From Glycine soja (Eukaryota; Streptophyta; Magnoliopsida; Fabales; Fabaceae), in contig NC_041012.1 in assembly GCF_004193775.1 (NCBI RefSeq), positions 14,777,223-14,841,222 on the forward strand: 64,000 nucleotides of DNA. The letters are read 5' to 3'. Below the pieces are notes generated by a model, which was given only the letters and a program-made list of their open reading frames with translations, was not told the DNA's origin and ran no database searches. Positions 49,119 to 59,051 of the stretch are shown here, piece after piece (position 1 is the first letter of the stretch; the number at the start of each line of letters is the position of its first letter). Position numbers and translations under genes: made by a program.

Positions 49119-49189
49119 CACTCTTCTGTTTTAGAAATTAACTGATGGCTTACCACTCTTCTGTTTTAGAAATTAACTGATGGCTTAAA
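49119..49189. repeat. 36-bp tandem duplication at the Pack-MULE boundary
   Basis: CCACTCTTCTGTTTTAGAAA and the following TTAACTGATGGCTTA occur twice in a row. The second copy runs straight into the MULE terminus GGCTTAAATATG at 49182, so the duplicated unit includes the target site TTAACTGAT plus the first six bases of the transposon end. Confidence 0.8.
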
Positions 49190-49431
49190 TATGTCTTTCC
49201 TTGATAAATATCCAATTTTCGTATTTGGTCTTCGATAAATTTTTCCTTCGGATCAGGTTTTTAATATTTGAAAATTTTTATCTCAAGTTTCTGCTGTTAG
49301 TCCGAAATTGTTATCTACCTACGTGGTCGTTACCTGGACACGCGGGCATCGTGCCAAGTGTACTCGTTGTCTGAGTGAGAATACACGTAGGATTTTATTT
49401 TATTTTATTTTTAATTTTAAAAAAATAATTA

Positions 49432-49552
49432 TGATGTCATTCTTCTCCGAAGAAGAAAATAATGCTTCCCCTTTCCTTGATGACATCAACGGTTTCTCCC
49501 TCCTCGACTCCACCGAAGAAATCATCATCAACCAAAAAGTTGTTGTCATCAC
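49432..49552 (+). pseudogene. Unassigned exon-like fragment inside the Pack-MULE
   Basis: MSFFSEEENNASPFLDDING followed by FSLLDSTEEIIINQKVVVIT reads open from an ATG to a possible donor, CAC/GTGAGT at 49553. It is acidic at the start. I do not recognise the family. It lies on the opposite strand to the other captured pieces, so it probably comes from a separate capture. Confidence 0.35.
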
Positions 49553-49879
49553 GTGAGTTAGTGTGAATCACGTGGCCCTCACAGTCTCACCTGACCCTCC
49601 GCGGCTCCATTCCTCAAAGGTCACAACATCGAACACCTCCCACCATCATGGCCATCAACAATCTTCAAAATCAATAAATCCTGTATGTCTCAAATGGATG
49701 TTCAATTCCAATGAACATTCACTAAATTGCAACAAGCATTGAAAAGATTGAGTAAATAATTTGTCAATGGGAATAAAATTCAGAAACTACTAGGAAAACC
49801 ATTCGTTGGTGCCCTTTATAACTTCCTGAAACCCAACCCCAACAACAATAGATCGCAATGATGGTGTTTGGCTTGTTAA

Positions 49880-50077
49880 TGGTGGAGGGTGGAGGTAGCG
49901 CAACAGTTCACAGATCTGGTTTTTCGTGGTCGTGCGCATGCCTTGAGGTTACATGGTGGGTCACATGCGCATTTAGGTGAGGAAGAGAGAGCGACGCGAG
50001 GTGTTAGGAGCAGAGGTTGTGCACGACACAGAGGTTGTGGCTGGGTTGTGCGGGTTTGGACAAAGAGAACATCGTGC
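49880..50077. other. GC-richer Pack-MULE interior, unassigned
   Basis: Both strands are open here for about 65-70 codons, Arg/Cys-rich in either reading. Neither reading is recognised; it may be another captured piece or leader sequence. Confidence 0.3.
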
Positions 50078-50347
50078 TTATTCGGTCTCAAGTCCTGATT
50101 CGGAGGAAGAGTGTTGGGGCTGAAGGTTTGTGGGAGGGGGTGAATGGTTTTTGGAAACTAGTGGTGGTGGGAGATCTTTGTCTTCTTCTTCTTCTTCTTT
50201 TGCAGAGGAAATTTCTTTGTCTTTCTCTTCTTCATGCTTTTGGGAGGATGGTTGTTGTTGTTGTGGCTCTTCTTCCTTGAAATCGAAAGAGGAAGCAATT
50301 GGTGGCTCGTCGAGAGGAGAAACACGCAGCTTTTTCTTTTGTGCCAT
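50078..50347 (-). pseudogene. Acidic N-terminal fragment, GeBP-like (tentative)
   Basis: From an ATG at 50347 the translation opens MAQKKKLRVSPLDEPPIASS, followed by Glu/Gln/Lys-rich sequence and NHSPPPTNLQPQHSSSESGL. The K-x-PSPLDEPPxASS opening and acidic Ser-rich tail recall the N-terminus of plant GLABROUS1 enhancer-binding (GeBP/STKR) proteins as I remember them. The DNA-binding domain, which would follow, is missing. It continues in frame from the MAP kinase kinase fragment upstream, so a read-through chimera of about 157 codons is open. The assignment is tentative because the piece is low complexity. Confidence 0.45.
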
Positions 50348-50551
50348 GGTGAAATTAAATCTAATTAGGGCATGACTTTTGTTGGTGTGGTGGACCACCT
50401 TGTACATTGTCCCGCCGCTCTTGCTCCCGATGCAGTTCAGCCTCTCTAGCTCTGAGAACGGGATCACCTGTTGCGTTGCCACCACAACAGCCGTCGATGG
50501 GGGCAGAGGAAATGACACCGCCAAGTTGTTGAGTGGGAGAGATGAAGACAA
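50348..50551 (-). pseudogene. MAP kinase kinase N-terminal fragment (MKK4/5-like)
   Basis: The minus-strand translation SLPLNNLAVSFPLPPSTA, then IPFSELERLNCIGSKSGGTM and YKVVHHTNKSHALI follows the N-terminus and first kinase subdomains of plant group C MAP kinase kinases (pattern FSELERLNRIGSGSGGTVYKVxHRxxxxxYALK). The Gly-rich loop has Gly changed to Lys (GSKSGG), and the ATP-binding Lys of subdomain II is replaced (ALI rather than ALK). The sequence leaves the kinase at once after this. No catalytic loop, DFG or activation loop is present. A captured exon piece inside the Pack-MULE; not a functional kinase. Confidence 0.75.
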
Positions 50552-50799
50552 ACATTTTTTTAAAAAAATTACTTTTTAAAAATTAAAAAAAAACTTTTTC
50601 TTACGTGGCACGACACATGACATGTTTGCATGTCCAGTTAACGACCACGTAGGAATATAACGATTTCAGACTAACGTGAGAAACCTAAGACAATTTTTCA
50701 AATATTAGAGACTTGATTCAAAGGAAAAATTTATCAGAGACCAAACGCAAAAAACGAATATTTATCATGAATCAAAAATATATTTAAGCCTTAAATGAA

Positions 50800-52177
50800 T
50801 AAAGTTAAGAGATTATAACTTTTAGAGGGAGTATAACTTTTTGGTGAAATATCCAGTAGTTTCTGTATAATCATCTTGCTCCTACAAAAGGGACTATAAC
50901 TTTCTGAGGTTTAAGGCAGTAGCATTCCAAATCCAGTGGTACCTCTACTCTATTGTCGTTGCAGCTGAACACCAAAACCTCAAGGAAAGTGTGCATTGCA
51001 TGAGATTGGGAACCGATTCTATCATGAACCAAAACCTCTCATTTGAAATCATAACCGAAGCACAATGGAACCTCTTGTGTATCCTCATGTATGCAAACGT
51101 TGTCTAAAGGAAGGAAAAAGGATGAAATGGAAAGAAAAAAATTAAAAAATCTCTTATGAAATGAAAAATTCAGTTTAATGTTCTTACTTGCAATGGAAAT
51201 TACAACACAATCAATTTCCTCCGAAGCAAAATAACTAATTTTGTGTTGAATGTTCTTTTTTTTTATTATTATTGATTTGCATGTTGTTCAATGATCTTAT
51301 GAGGAAAGATAAACGTATTAACAATCAAATAAGAGATGATTAGAAATTTAAAATATGAGAAGCTAAAAAAAAAAGAACACGTCTCAGAAAAAAAAAATCA
51401 GAGAAACTGGAAAGAACAGATAAGTTACAAAAAAAAATCAACTTTTTGAAATATGTATGAACACATGGAACAGGAACAACAGAATTTTTCATCAGCAAAA
51501 TAAATAAATAGCAGATAAATTTTGAGCAAGAAATTTGACCTGTTGACTAAAGGTACTACATTACAGTTTCCACCGGCAGCGGCCAGATTCTCATATTTTT
51601 CCCTCAGAGCAAAAAATGTTGAATGAGAAGTTTGAAAAATAAAAATAGACAATATAAAAAAGAAACAGAAAGGAAAAGAGAGGGAGCAGGAGATCTATTC
51701 AAATGTTTAAGGTCATTAAATATCTGCGAAGTGAATATTTAACAATCTTTAACCTGTGCAAACAGGATAGAAAAATTCTTTCTATTATTATCATTCTATT
51801 ATTATTATTAAAATAATACTAGCGAAAACACAAATACGACATATGATTTGATATTAATTAAAGTAATTAAAAAATAAGTAATAATTGAATTAGTTAAAGC
51901 ATTTTAAGAAAATCATTAGGTAATTAATTAAAGAGAAAAATATTAATTTACCTTATTAAAAATTGATTTCAGATATGGTTTTATTTGTCCATGAAGGTGT
52001 TATGGTAAGTCATGGGTTCTGTTTACCTTTACAATACGTGCAAGTCTCTAGATCGTTGAATTTTTTTTTTTTATATATTTGTTTTTCACAGGTTATATCC
52101 TTATTTTGTTTATTTTTGTAATTTATGTAGTTTTGATTTATTTTATGCATAAATATATTCTGAAAAAAAAAATTATT

Positions 52178-52253
<76 letters not shown>

Positions 52254-52870
52254 CAAATGTATAATATTATGTTTCAATTATGAAATTATATGAGAATTTT
52301 ATTCATCATTGTATTATATTTGGATCTTGAAATGCATAATATGATTTATTCTCATATAATTAAGTTTTATGTCTAAGTGATCTTTATAATTTTGATTAAT
52401 TATGGATTAGCCACAATATCTATACTTTGATTAAAATTATATATTAAGTTGTTTAAAGATCATATAAGGAATTAGGCATAACATTGTGATTAATTGTACT
52501 TTATATAATAAATTTTATCCCACAAAATTTTTTATTATATTTGTATAATTAATTGGGATAAAATGATATATTATTGTTCATGGTTTACCCATAGGGATCA
52601 TGATGTATGTATAATTTATCAATTTTATCATAAAGTAAATATTTACGATAGAAAATTAAATTATTTTCATGTTGTACCCGTAAAGCATGAATTTGAGTGT
52701 GTAATTTGATTATTCTATCATAAAGTTTAATTGTTTCTTATTGAATTAAAAATTTAGCTCACAGACAATTTTTATGTCACAAGATTCAATTTTCTAATAT
52801 GTTTACATTGGTAAAACATACAATTAAGATTAATATGCATCAAATTTTGACATAAACCTTTAGATTTTGG
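50800..52870. other. Spacer with a long (TTA)n(TA)n microsatellite
   Basis: No gene recognised. (ATT)n at about 52172-52192 leads into (TA)n at 52193-52248. From 52265 to 52860 the sequence lies directly upstream of the copia gag and probably is its leader or decayed LTR. It has a loosely repeated unit of about 100 bp (around 52590 and 52680, sharing ATCATAAAGT), but I found no primer-binding site. Confidence 0.45.
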
Positions 52871-52879
52871 AGTTTCTCA

Positions 52880-53660
52880 AACTTTTAGTTTTTCTGATCT
52901 TCAATGTGATGTTCCCGAACTCAAAGGAGATAACTATAAGATATGGAAGGAGAGAATTTTTCTACAATTGGGATGGATGGACATAGACTATGCAAGGAAA
53001 GACAAACCACTTGCAATCATTGATGAAAGTAGTCCTGCTGCTGTTGTGTTATATGAGCGGTGGGAGCAATCCAACCGGCTCAGTGTGATGTTCATTAAGA
53101 CCAAAATCTCGGTCGAGATACGTGATTTTGTCAACCAGCATGAAAAGGTTTGAGACTTGCTTATGGCCATTTATGACCAGCTCATCACTTCAGATAAGGC
53201 TTTAGTAAGCACCCTGATCATGAAGTTCTCGTCTTTCCAGCTCACCAGTGTGAAAGGTGTGTGTGAGTACATAATGCAAATGCGAGATATTTTAGCTCAA
53301 CTCAAGAAACTAGAGGTTGATATGTCTAAGTCCTTCTTGGTGCACTTCATTTTGAACACCATTTCACAGGAATATGAGTTGTTTAAGATTTCCTACAACA
53401 CACATAAGGACAAATGATCTATCAATGAATTAATGACCATGTGTGTTCAGGAAGAAGAAAGGCTTATAATGGAGATGAGTGAGAATGCATTGTTGACAAC
53501 TGCTTGTAGGAAGAACAAAACAACTAAGTCTCAAGCTAATCAGAAGAGGAATGGTAAAATACCACCTCAAGCTGATATTAAGAAGGTGAGAAAGTGTTTC
53601 TTTTGCAAGAAAAAAGGGAAACATGAAGAAGAATTACCCCAAATTCCAGAAATGACTTGA
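52880..53660 (+). pseudogene. Copia gag remnant
   Basis: It starts with CDVPELKGDNYKIWKERIFL, the conserved N-terminus of plant copia gag (LKGDNYxxWK), and passes through YERWEQSNRLSVMFIKTKIS and VCEYIMQMRDILAQLKKLEV, the UBN2-type capsid region. TGA codons interrupt it at 53151-53153 and 53415-53417. The zinc knuckle begins KCFFCKKKGK but is lost by a frameshift before its His and last Cys. Gag would form the particle shell; this copy cannot. Confidence 0.8.
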
Positions 53661-54669
53661 GAATAAAGGTAAATCAATCTCATTAGTATGTTATGAATCT
53701 AATATGGCTAGTGCTAATATTAACACATCATGGATTGATTTTGGATCTACTTTCCATATTGCAAATTCTTTATAGGGTATGCAAAACCTAAGGAAATTAG
53801 TGGGAAGTGAGCAAAACATTTTATAAGGAAATAAGTTAGGCTCACCTGTGGAGGCTATTGGAACTTGCATTTTAACTTTAAGTAGTGGCTTTATTTTGAA
53901 ATTAGAAAGGACCTTTTATGTACCAAGTTTTTCTCAAAACTTGATTTTTATTTCCATACTCGTACATTTTGGATATTCCTTTAATTTTAAAGACACATTG
54001 TTTGAGTTATTTTATAATTTTGAATGTATTGCAAATGGTATCTTGTCTGATGGTCTTTATCTTCTTGGTTTACAAAATTATGCCACTTATAGTTCAATTC
54101 ATATTCAAACTGGTATTAAAAGGTGTAATATTAATGAGAATTCCTCTATGTTATGGCACTGAAGATTAGGACATATCTCCATTAAGAGGATTAAAAGGTT
54201 AGTGAAAGATGGGGTACTCAATACTCTAGATTTTGTTGACTTTAAGACTTGTGTAGACTGCTTTAAGGTTAAGCAGACTAACATGTCTAAGAAAGGTGCT
54301 AACATAAGTTTAAGCATATTAGAAATAATTCATACTGATATTTGTTGTCCAGATATGGATGCACGTGGTCAGAAATATTTTATCACCTTTATAGATGATT
54401 ATTCACAATATATGAATTTTTATTTGCTTCATAACAAAAATGAAGCATTGGATGTCTTCAAAGTCTTTAAGGCTAAAGTTGAGAACCAATGTGGCAAGCA
54501 AATAAAAATAGTGAGATCAGATAAAGGTGGAGAATATTATTGCAGATATACTGAGAATGGACAAGCACCTGGTCTTTTTGCAAAGTTTCTTCAAGAACAT
54601 GAGATTGTTGCCCAGTACACTATGTCTGGTTCTCCAAATCAGAATGGTGTGGCAGAAAGAAGGAAATGA
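53661..54669 (+). pseudogene. Copia protease-to-integrase remnant
   Basis: WIDFGSTFHIANS near 53732 is the protease active-site area (a normal copy reads D-S/T-G; here DFGST). Next comes the integrase zinc region: the stop at 54160-54162 falls within the H..RLGHIS..CVDC pattern. The core domain is IHTDICCPD, ITFIDDYSQY and SPNQNGVAERR, so the D, D and E of the DD35E triad are recognisable. Stops at about 53774-53776, 53823-53825, 54160-54162 and 54667-54669 break it. Integrase joins new copies to host DNA in active elements. Confidence 0.75.
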
Positions 54670-54675
54670 ACATTC

Positions 54676-56940
54676 TTGGACATGGTATGGAGTATGCTTA
54701 GCAACTCCAATCTTCCTAAATCCTTGTGGGTTGAAGCACTAAAGTCAGTAGTGTATATATTAAACCATGTTCCAACCAAGGTTATCCCAAAGACACCTTT
54801 TGAGTTGTTTAAAGATTGGAAACCAAGTTTGAAACATTTGCGCGTTTGGGGTTGTCCGTCTGAGGTGAGAATATATAACCCACAAGCGAAGAAACTTAAC
54901 CCAAGGACTATTAGGGGGTATTTCATTGGATATGTCAAAAGGTATAAAGGTTATAGGTTTTACTGTCCATATCATATTACTAGGATTGTGGAATTAAGAA
55001 ATGTCAAGTTTCTTGAAAATGACTTGATCAGTGAGAGTGATCAATTGAGGGACTTAGGTTCTGAAATTGATTATATAGAGTCTCAACCTTCCACATTAAG
55101 TGAAAGATTGGTTGTAATCCATACCCCTCAAGTTCAAAGGAATGATGAACAACACATGATTGGCATTCCATAACCTATTGCTGATAATCCAGTAGATCAA
55201 GTTGATCATCAAATTTCTAAAAATGATGAACAACCAACTGAATGACATGATCCCCAAGAAAATGTTGATGCAACATTAAGGAGGTCTACTAGAGTAAGAA
55301 AATCAACTATTCCTAGTGATTATATTATATATTTGCAAGAATCTAACTATAATATTGGAACTGAAAATGATCCTGAAACTTTTGATCAAGCCATGAGTTG
55401 TAAAGAGTTAAATTTATGGTATAATGCCATGAAGGATGAGATGAATTCCATGCAGAGTAACAAAGTTTAGAACCTTGTAGAATTGCCTAATGGGACAAAG
55501 GCCATTGGCTGTAAATGGGTCTTTAAGACCAAAAGGGATTCATTAGGCAACATTGAGAGATACAAGGCAAGACTTGTTGCTAAGGGATTTACTCAAAGAG
55601 AAGAAATCTACTACACAGAGACTTTTTCTCCTATATCTAAGAAAGATTCTCTTCGTATTATTTTGGCATTAGTTGCTCATTTTGACCTTGAGTTGCAACA
55701 AATGGATGTGAAAATAGTCTTTCTTAATCGTGAGTTAGAGGAGGAGGTTTATATGAAATAACCTGAAGGCTTCTCCTCTAGTAGTGGTGAACATTTGGTT
55801 TGCAAGCGTAATAAATCTATATATGGTTTAAAACAAGCCTTCAATCAGTGGTACCTTAAGTTTCATGGGATAATTTCTTCATTTGGTTTTGATGAAAACC
55901 CCATGGATCAATGCATATACTACAAGGTCAGTGAGAGTAAAATATTTTTTATTGTTTTATATGCAGATGATATTTTACTTGCAGCCTATGATCGAGGTTT
56001 GCTACATGAGGTGAAACAATTTCCCTCTAAGAGTTTTGACATGAAGGATATGGGTGATGCATCTTATGTCATTGACATTAAGATTCATAGAGATAGACCT
56101 CGAGGTATTTTAGGTCTATCACAAGAAACCTATATTAACAAAATTTTAGAGAGATTTCAGATGAAAGATTGTTCACCAAGTGTTGCTCCCATTGTGAAGG
56201 GTGATAGGTTTAATTTGAATCAATGTCTAAAGAATGACTTTGAGAGGGAACAAATGAAAAACATTCTTTATGCTTTAGTTGTTGGAAGTCTCATGTATAC
56301 TCAAGTGTGCACAAGGTTTGACATTGCTTTTGCAGTTGGAATGTTAGGAAGATATCAGAGTAATCCAGGTATTGACCACGGGATAGCTACAAAGAAAGTG
56401 GTGAGGTACCTTCAGGGGATCAAAGCTTACATGCTTATGTATAGACAAGTAGACAATCAAGAGGTGAATGATTATTCAGGCACAAACTTTGTTGGCTGTG
56501 TTGATTCTCACAAATCAACATCTGGGTACATTTTCATGATGGTTGGTGAAACTATTTCGTGGAAGAGTGTTAAGCAGACTTTGACTACTACTTCTACCAT
56601 AGAAGTTGAGTTTGCCTCTTGTTTTGAGGCTACATCACATGGTGTATGGCTTAAGAGTTTCATTTCTGGGCTAAAGATAGTTTATACTATTTCAAGGCCT
56701 TTGAGAATTTTTTGCAATAACTTAGTTGTTGTGTTTATAGCTAAGAATAACAAAAGTGGAAGTCGAAGTAAGCACATCGACATTAAGTACTCAGCCATTA
56801 GAGAAAGAGTAAAAGATAAGAAAGTGATCATTAAACATATAAGCACTGAGCTGATGATCGTTGATCCTTTGACTAAGGGCATGTCACCGTTTAAATTCAA
56901 GGATCATGTAAAAAGAATGGGACTTGGTTCCACTTTATGA
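54676..56940 (+). pseudogene. Copia integrase tail, reverse transcriptase and RNase H
   Basis: 54676-55170 holds the integrase C-terminal region (LRVWGCPSEVRIYNPQAKKL). Reverse transcriptase follows: NGTKAIGCKWVFKTKRDSLG, ARLVAKGFTQ, QQMDVKIVFLNRELEEEVYM, and the catalytic box FFIVLYADDILLA (YADD intact). RNase H is read at KSTSGYIFMMVGETISWKS; just before it the expected catalytic aspartate position reads YSGTNF in place of a YSDxDF-type motif, so that Asp is lost. It ends with the conserved HISTELMIVDPLTKG and a final TGA at 56938-56940. The stretch from 55795 to 56940 is open for 381 codons, while three to four stops lie further upstream. Confidence 0.8.
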
Positions 56941-58879
56941 TTGTATACATACAAGTTAGAGTTTATATTGTGATATTTTCTCATATTCAGGTGCACATTG
57001 ATTTATTTGAGAAAAATTATGTTTTGGACCAAGAATAAATATTGGATTTATTCATTAAGTTTATTACCACTTTGAGTATATTGCTTGGGAAATTGAACAT
57101 ATTGTAATACATTGATGATATTACTCGTTATAAGAAAAATTATCACCATGATTAAAAAATTAAAAGAAAAAAAATAATTAGTATGAAAATTATATGAGGA
57201 CGTAAAAATAGTATCAACATCATTTGCATTATTATAATTAAAATATTATGTTTTTTATATGAAGAAGTTTGGTACTGTAGATTGATAAAACAAATGCTAC
57301 AGTTCAAAATTGCTTTAGATTTAGGATTTGGATCACAGGATTTGATTGGTTAATCATAGTCATAACCAATAGTTAAAATTTATAATAAATAAATATTTTT
57401 AAATATATAAATGATATTTTTAATTTATTATAAATAATTTAAATTTTGATATAAGGTTATTTTTAATTTGAATCAATAGGTGATTAATTAAGACGACTAA
57501 ATATACAAATAAATAAACGAATTCCTGAGGGAACTATAATATTTTGGACCGCAAAAGAACGACATCTCTGGCTAAAAGCCACTGTTTTTTATACACAGGA
57601 GTCTAGGGTACTCAATTCATGTTGTGGTACTGTGGATGGATTGAGGGAAGCATATAAAGGAAAGGTTCTCTTTCTTTGGGCCAAAGAGAAGAAAGAGATA
57701 GGCTTACGAAAATTGTAGGTTTCTACAGGAATTGAAAAAGAAAAAAAGAACAGTGAGCAACATGTTGCATGCGATGCTTTACCATTAGCTACTAATTGGA
57801 AGTAAAATCACACTCCATTTTAATTTTTTATTCCTAAGTTTGTATAGTTTTGTTTTCTATTGGTAAGTCGTCATCTCCACTCATATAAAATTGACAGCTA
57901 GAATAGTATTTCAGTTGAAGTTGGTGATGCTGTCATCATCCTTTTGATGGTTGTTTTACATGTTTTAATCATATAATTTAAAAATGCATTGATGATGTTG
58001 CAGCATACATATGGCTACATTTTCCTTTTTTAGTGGTAGGCTCTTTACCCAACTTTATTTCTGAAACCAAGGGATGCAAAAGCAAAATGCATGGATCGGT
58101 AGACGTACACATATTAGCTGCGGTATAACTATAAAATAGTCTCTATTAGAGAATATGTTATTAAGAATAACAAAAACATTGATATAACAAAGGTTTTAAA
58201 TTTTAGTAACAGTTGCAATTTTATCATATTTTTTTATTTATAGAAATAAAAAAATTATAATAACATAATCAATTAAGTTATATCTCGTATTTTTCATGAT
58301 CTTTGATATTATTAAAAAAATTATGGATAAATATATCTAATGTGACCGCAATTACAATTAAAAAGAATTTAAAATAGCTGTGAAAAAAAAAAAAACAAGA
58401 GTCTAAAATAAGACCCATCTTTATGGGGGTTGAAATTGCAGTGGACCCTTTTGTTAAATCTTAAGAAACATTCATTATATCTTTTTTTAGTTTTCTTGGT
58501 TGTGTTGTGTATATATATTTGTCAATGTCCTAACTTAAAACTGAGGAGGGGCAAAGCATATCAGGGAATGATCATGGTGTTCCCAAAAAATAAGACCAAT
58601 TAGGCAGGAAAGGACCGATTCCAAAACCCCATTGGCTAGATTACAAAAGCAAGAAAGTTGAAAAGCTAAGAAACGATGATAATTTTAGGGCAGGACAAGA
58701 CAATCGACCAAGTCAAAGATGAGCTAAGGTTACGTTTGTGTATGTATTAGATTAGATTATTAGCAAATAGCAAATAGCAAATACAACAGATAAATAGTAG
58801 TAGGAGTAGTATATATGACAATACTTTTAAAGTCATTTTTTCTGATCTTACGATACAAATGAAGTATTCTCTTCTCTTC
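56941..58879. other. Intergenic region between the copia remnant and the FAF-like gene
   Basis: No gene recognised. No LTR could be matched to sequence upstream of the copia gag. 58550-58900 lies downstream of the FAF-like gene (read on the minus strand), and its first part probably includes the gene's 3' untranslated end and poly(A) signal. Confidence 0.5.
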
Positions 58880-59051
58880 TCTCTCACTATCACTTTTCCC
58901 ACTCCCTTTTCTCCTTTATTTGACTACAACACTAAACAACTCCATGAAAGAGTGGAACTAGGTAGAGATAAAAAGGATGATGGAGTAATAAATAGTGTTT
59001 TTGAGCAGTGGTTTTTGGATTAGTTGTTGTTGTTATTGTTTTGTGACTGAT

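Larger units (their letters stand above)
49182..50790. mobile_element. Pack-MULE: Mutator-like element carrying host gene pieces
   Basis: Long terminal inverted repeats of about 190 bp: 49182-49375 pairs with 50595-50790 (shared GGCTTAAATAT, GATAAATTTTTCCTT, CTACGTGGTCGTTA). Flanks are TTAACTGAT (49173-49181) and TTAAATGAA (50791-50799), a 9-bp target duplication with two mismatches. No MURA transposase is present. The interior is much richer in GC than the surroundings and contains a MAP kinase kinase fragment and an acidic-protein fragment on the minus strand and an unassigned exon-like piece on the plus strand. This is the definition of a Pack-MULE: host gene pieces between MULE ends. Confidence 0.8.
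52880..56940 (+). mobile_element. Decayed Ty1/copia retrotransposon internal region
   Basis: Gag, integrase, reverse transcriptase and RNase H occur in the order typical of copia, on one strand and in one main frame after a single shift near the gag zinc knuckle (about 53610-53650). There are about ten in-frame stops, for example at 53151-53153, 53415-53417, 54667-54669, 55170-55172, 55468-55470 and 55759-55761. No LTR pair, primer-binding site or target duplication was recognised on either side, so the borders given are those of the coding remnant. Confidence 0.85.

Noticed and set aside
50078..50579. Plus-strand frames within the Pack-MULE
   Set aside because: Antisense shadows of the kinase kinase and acidic fragments, which carry recognisable motifs on the minus strand.
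51425..51652. 75-codon minus-strand open frame
   Set aside because: No recognised motif, start context or neighbours to support it.
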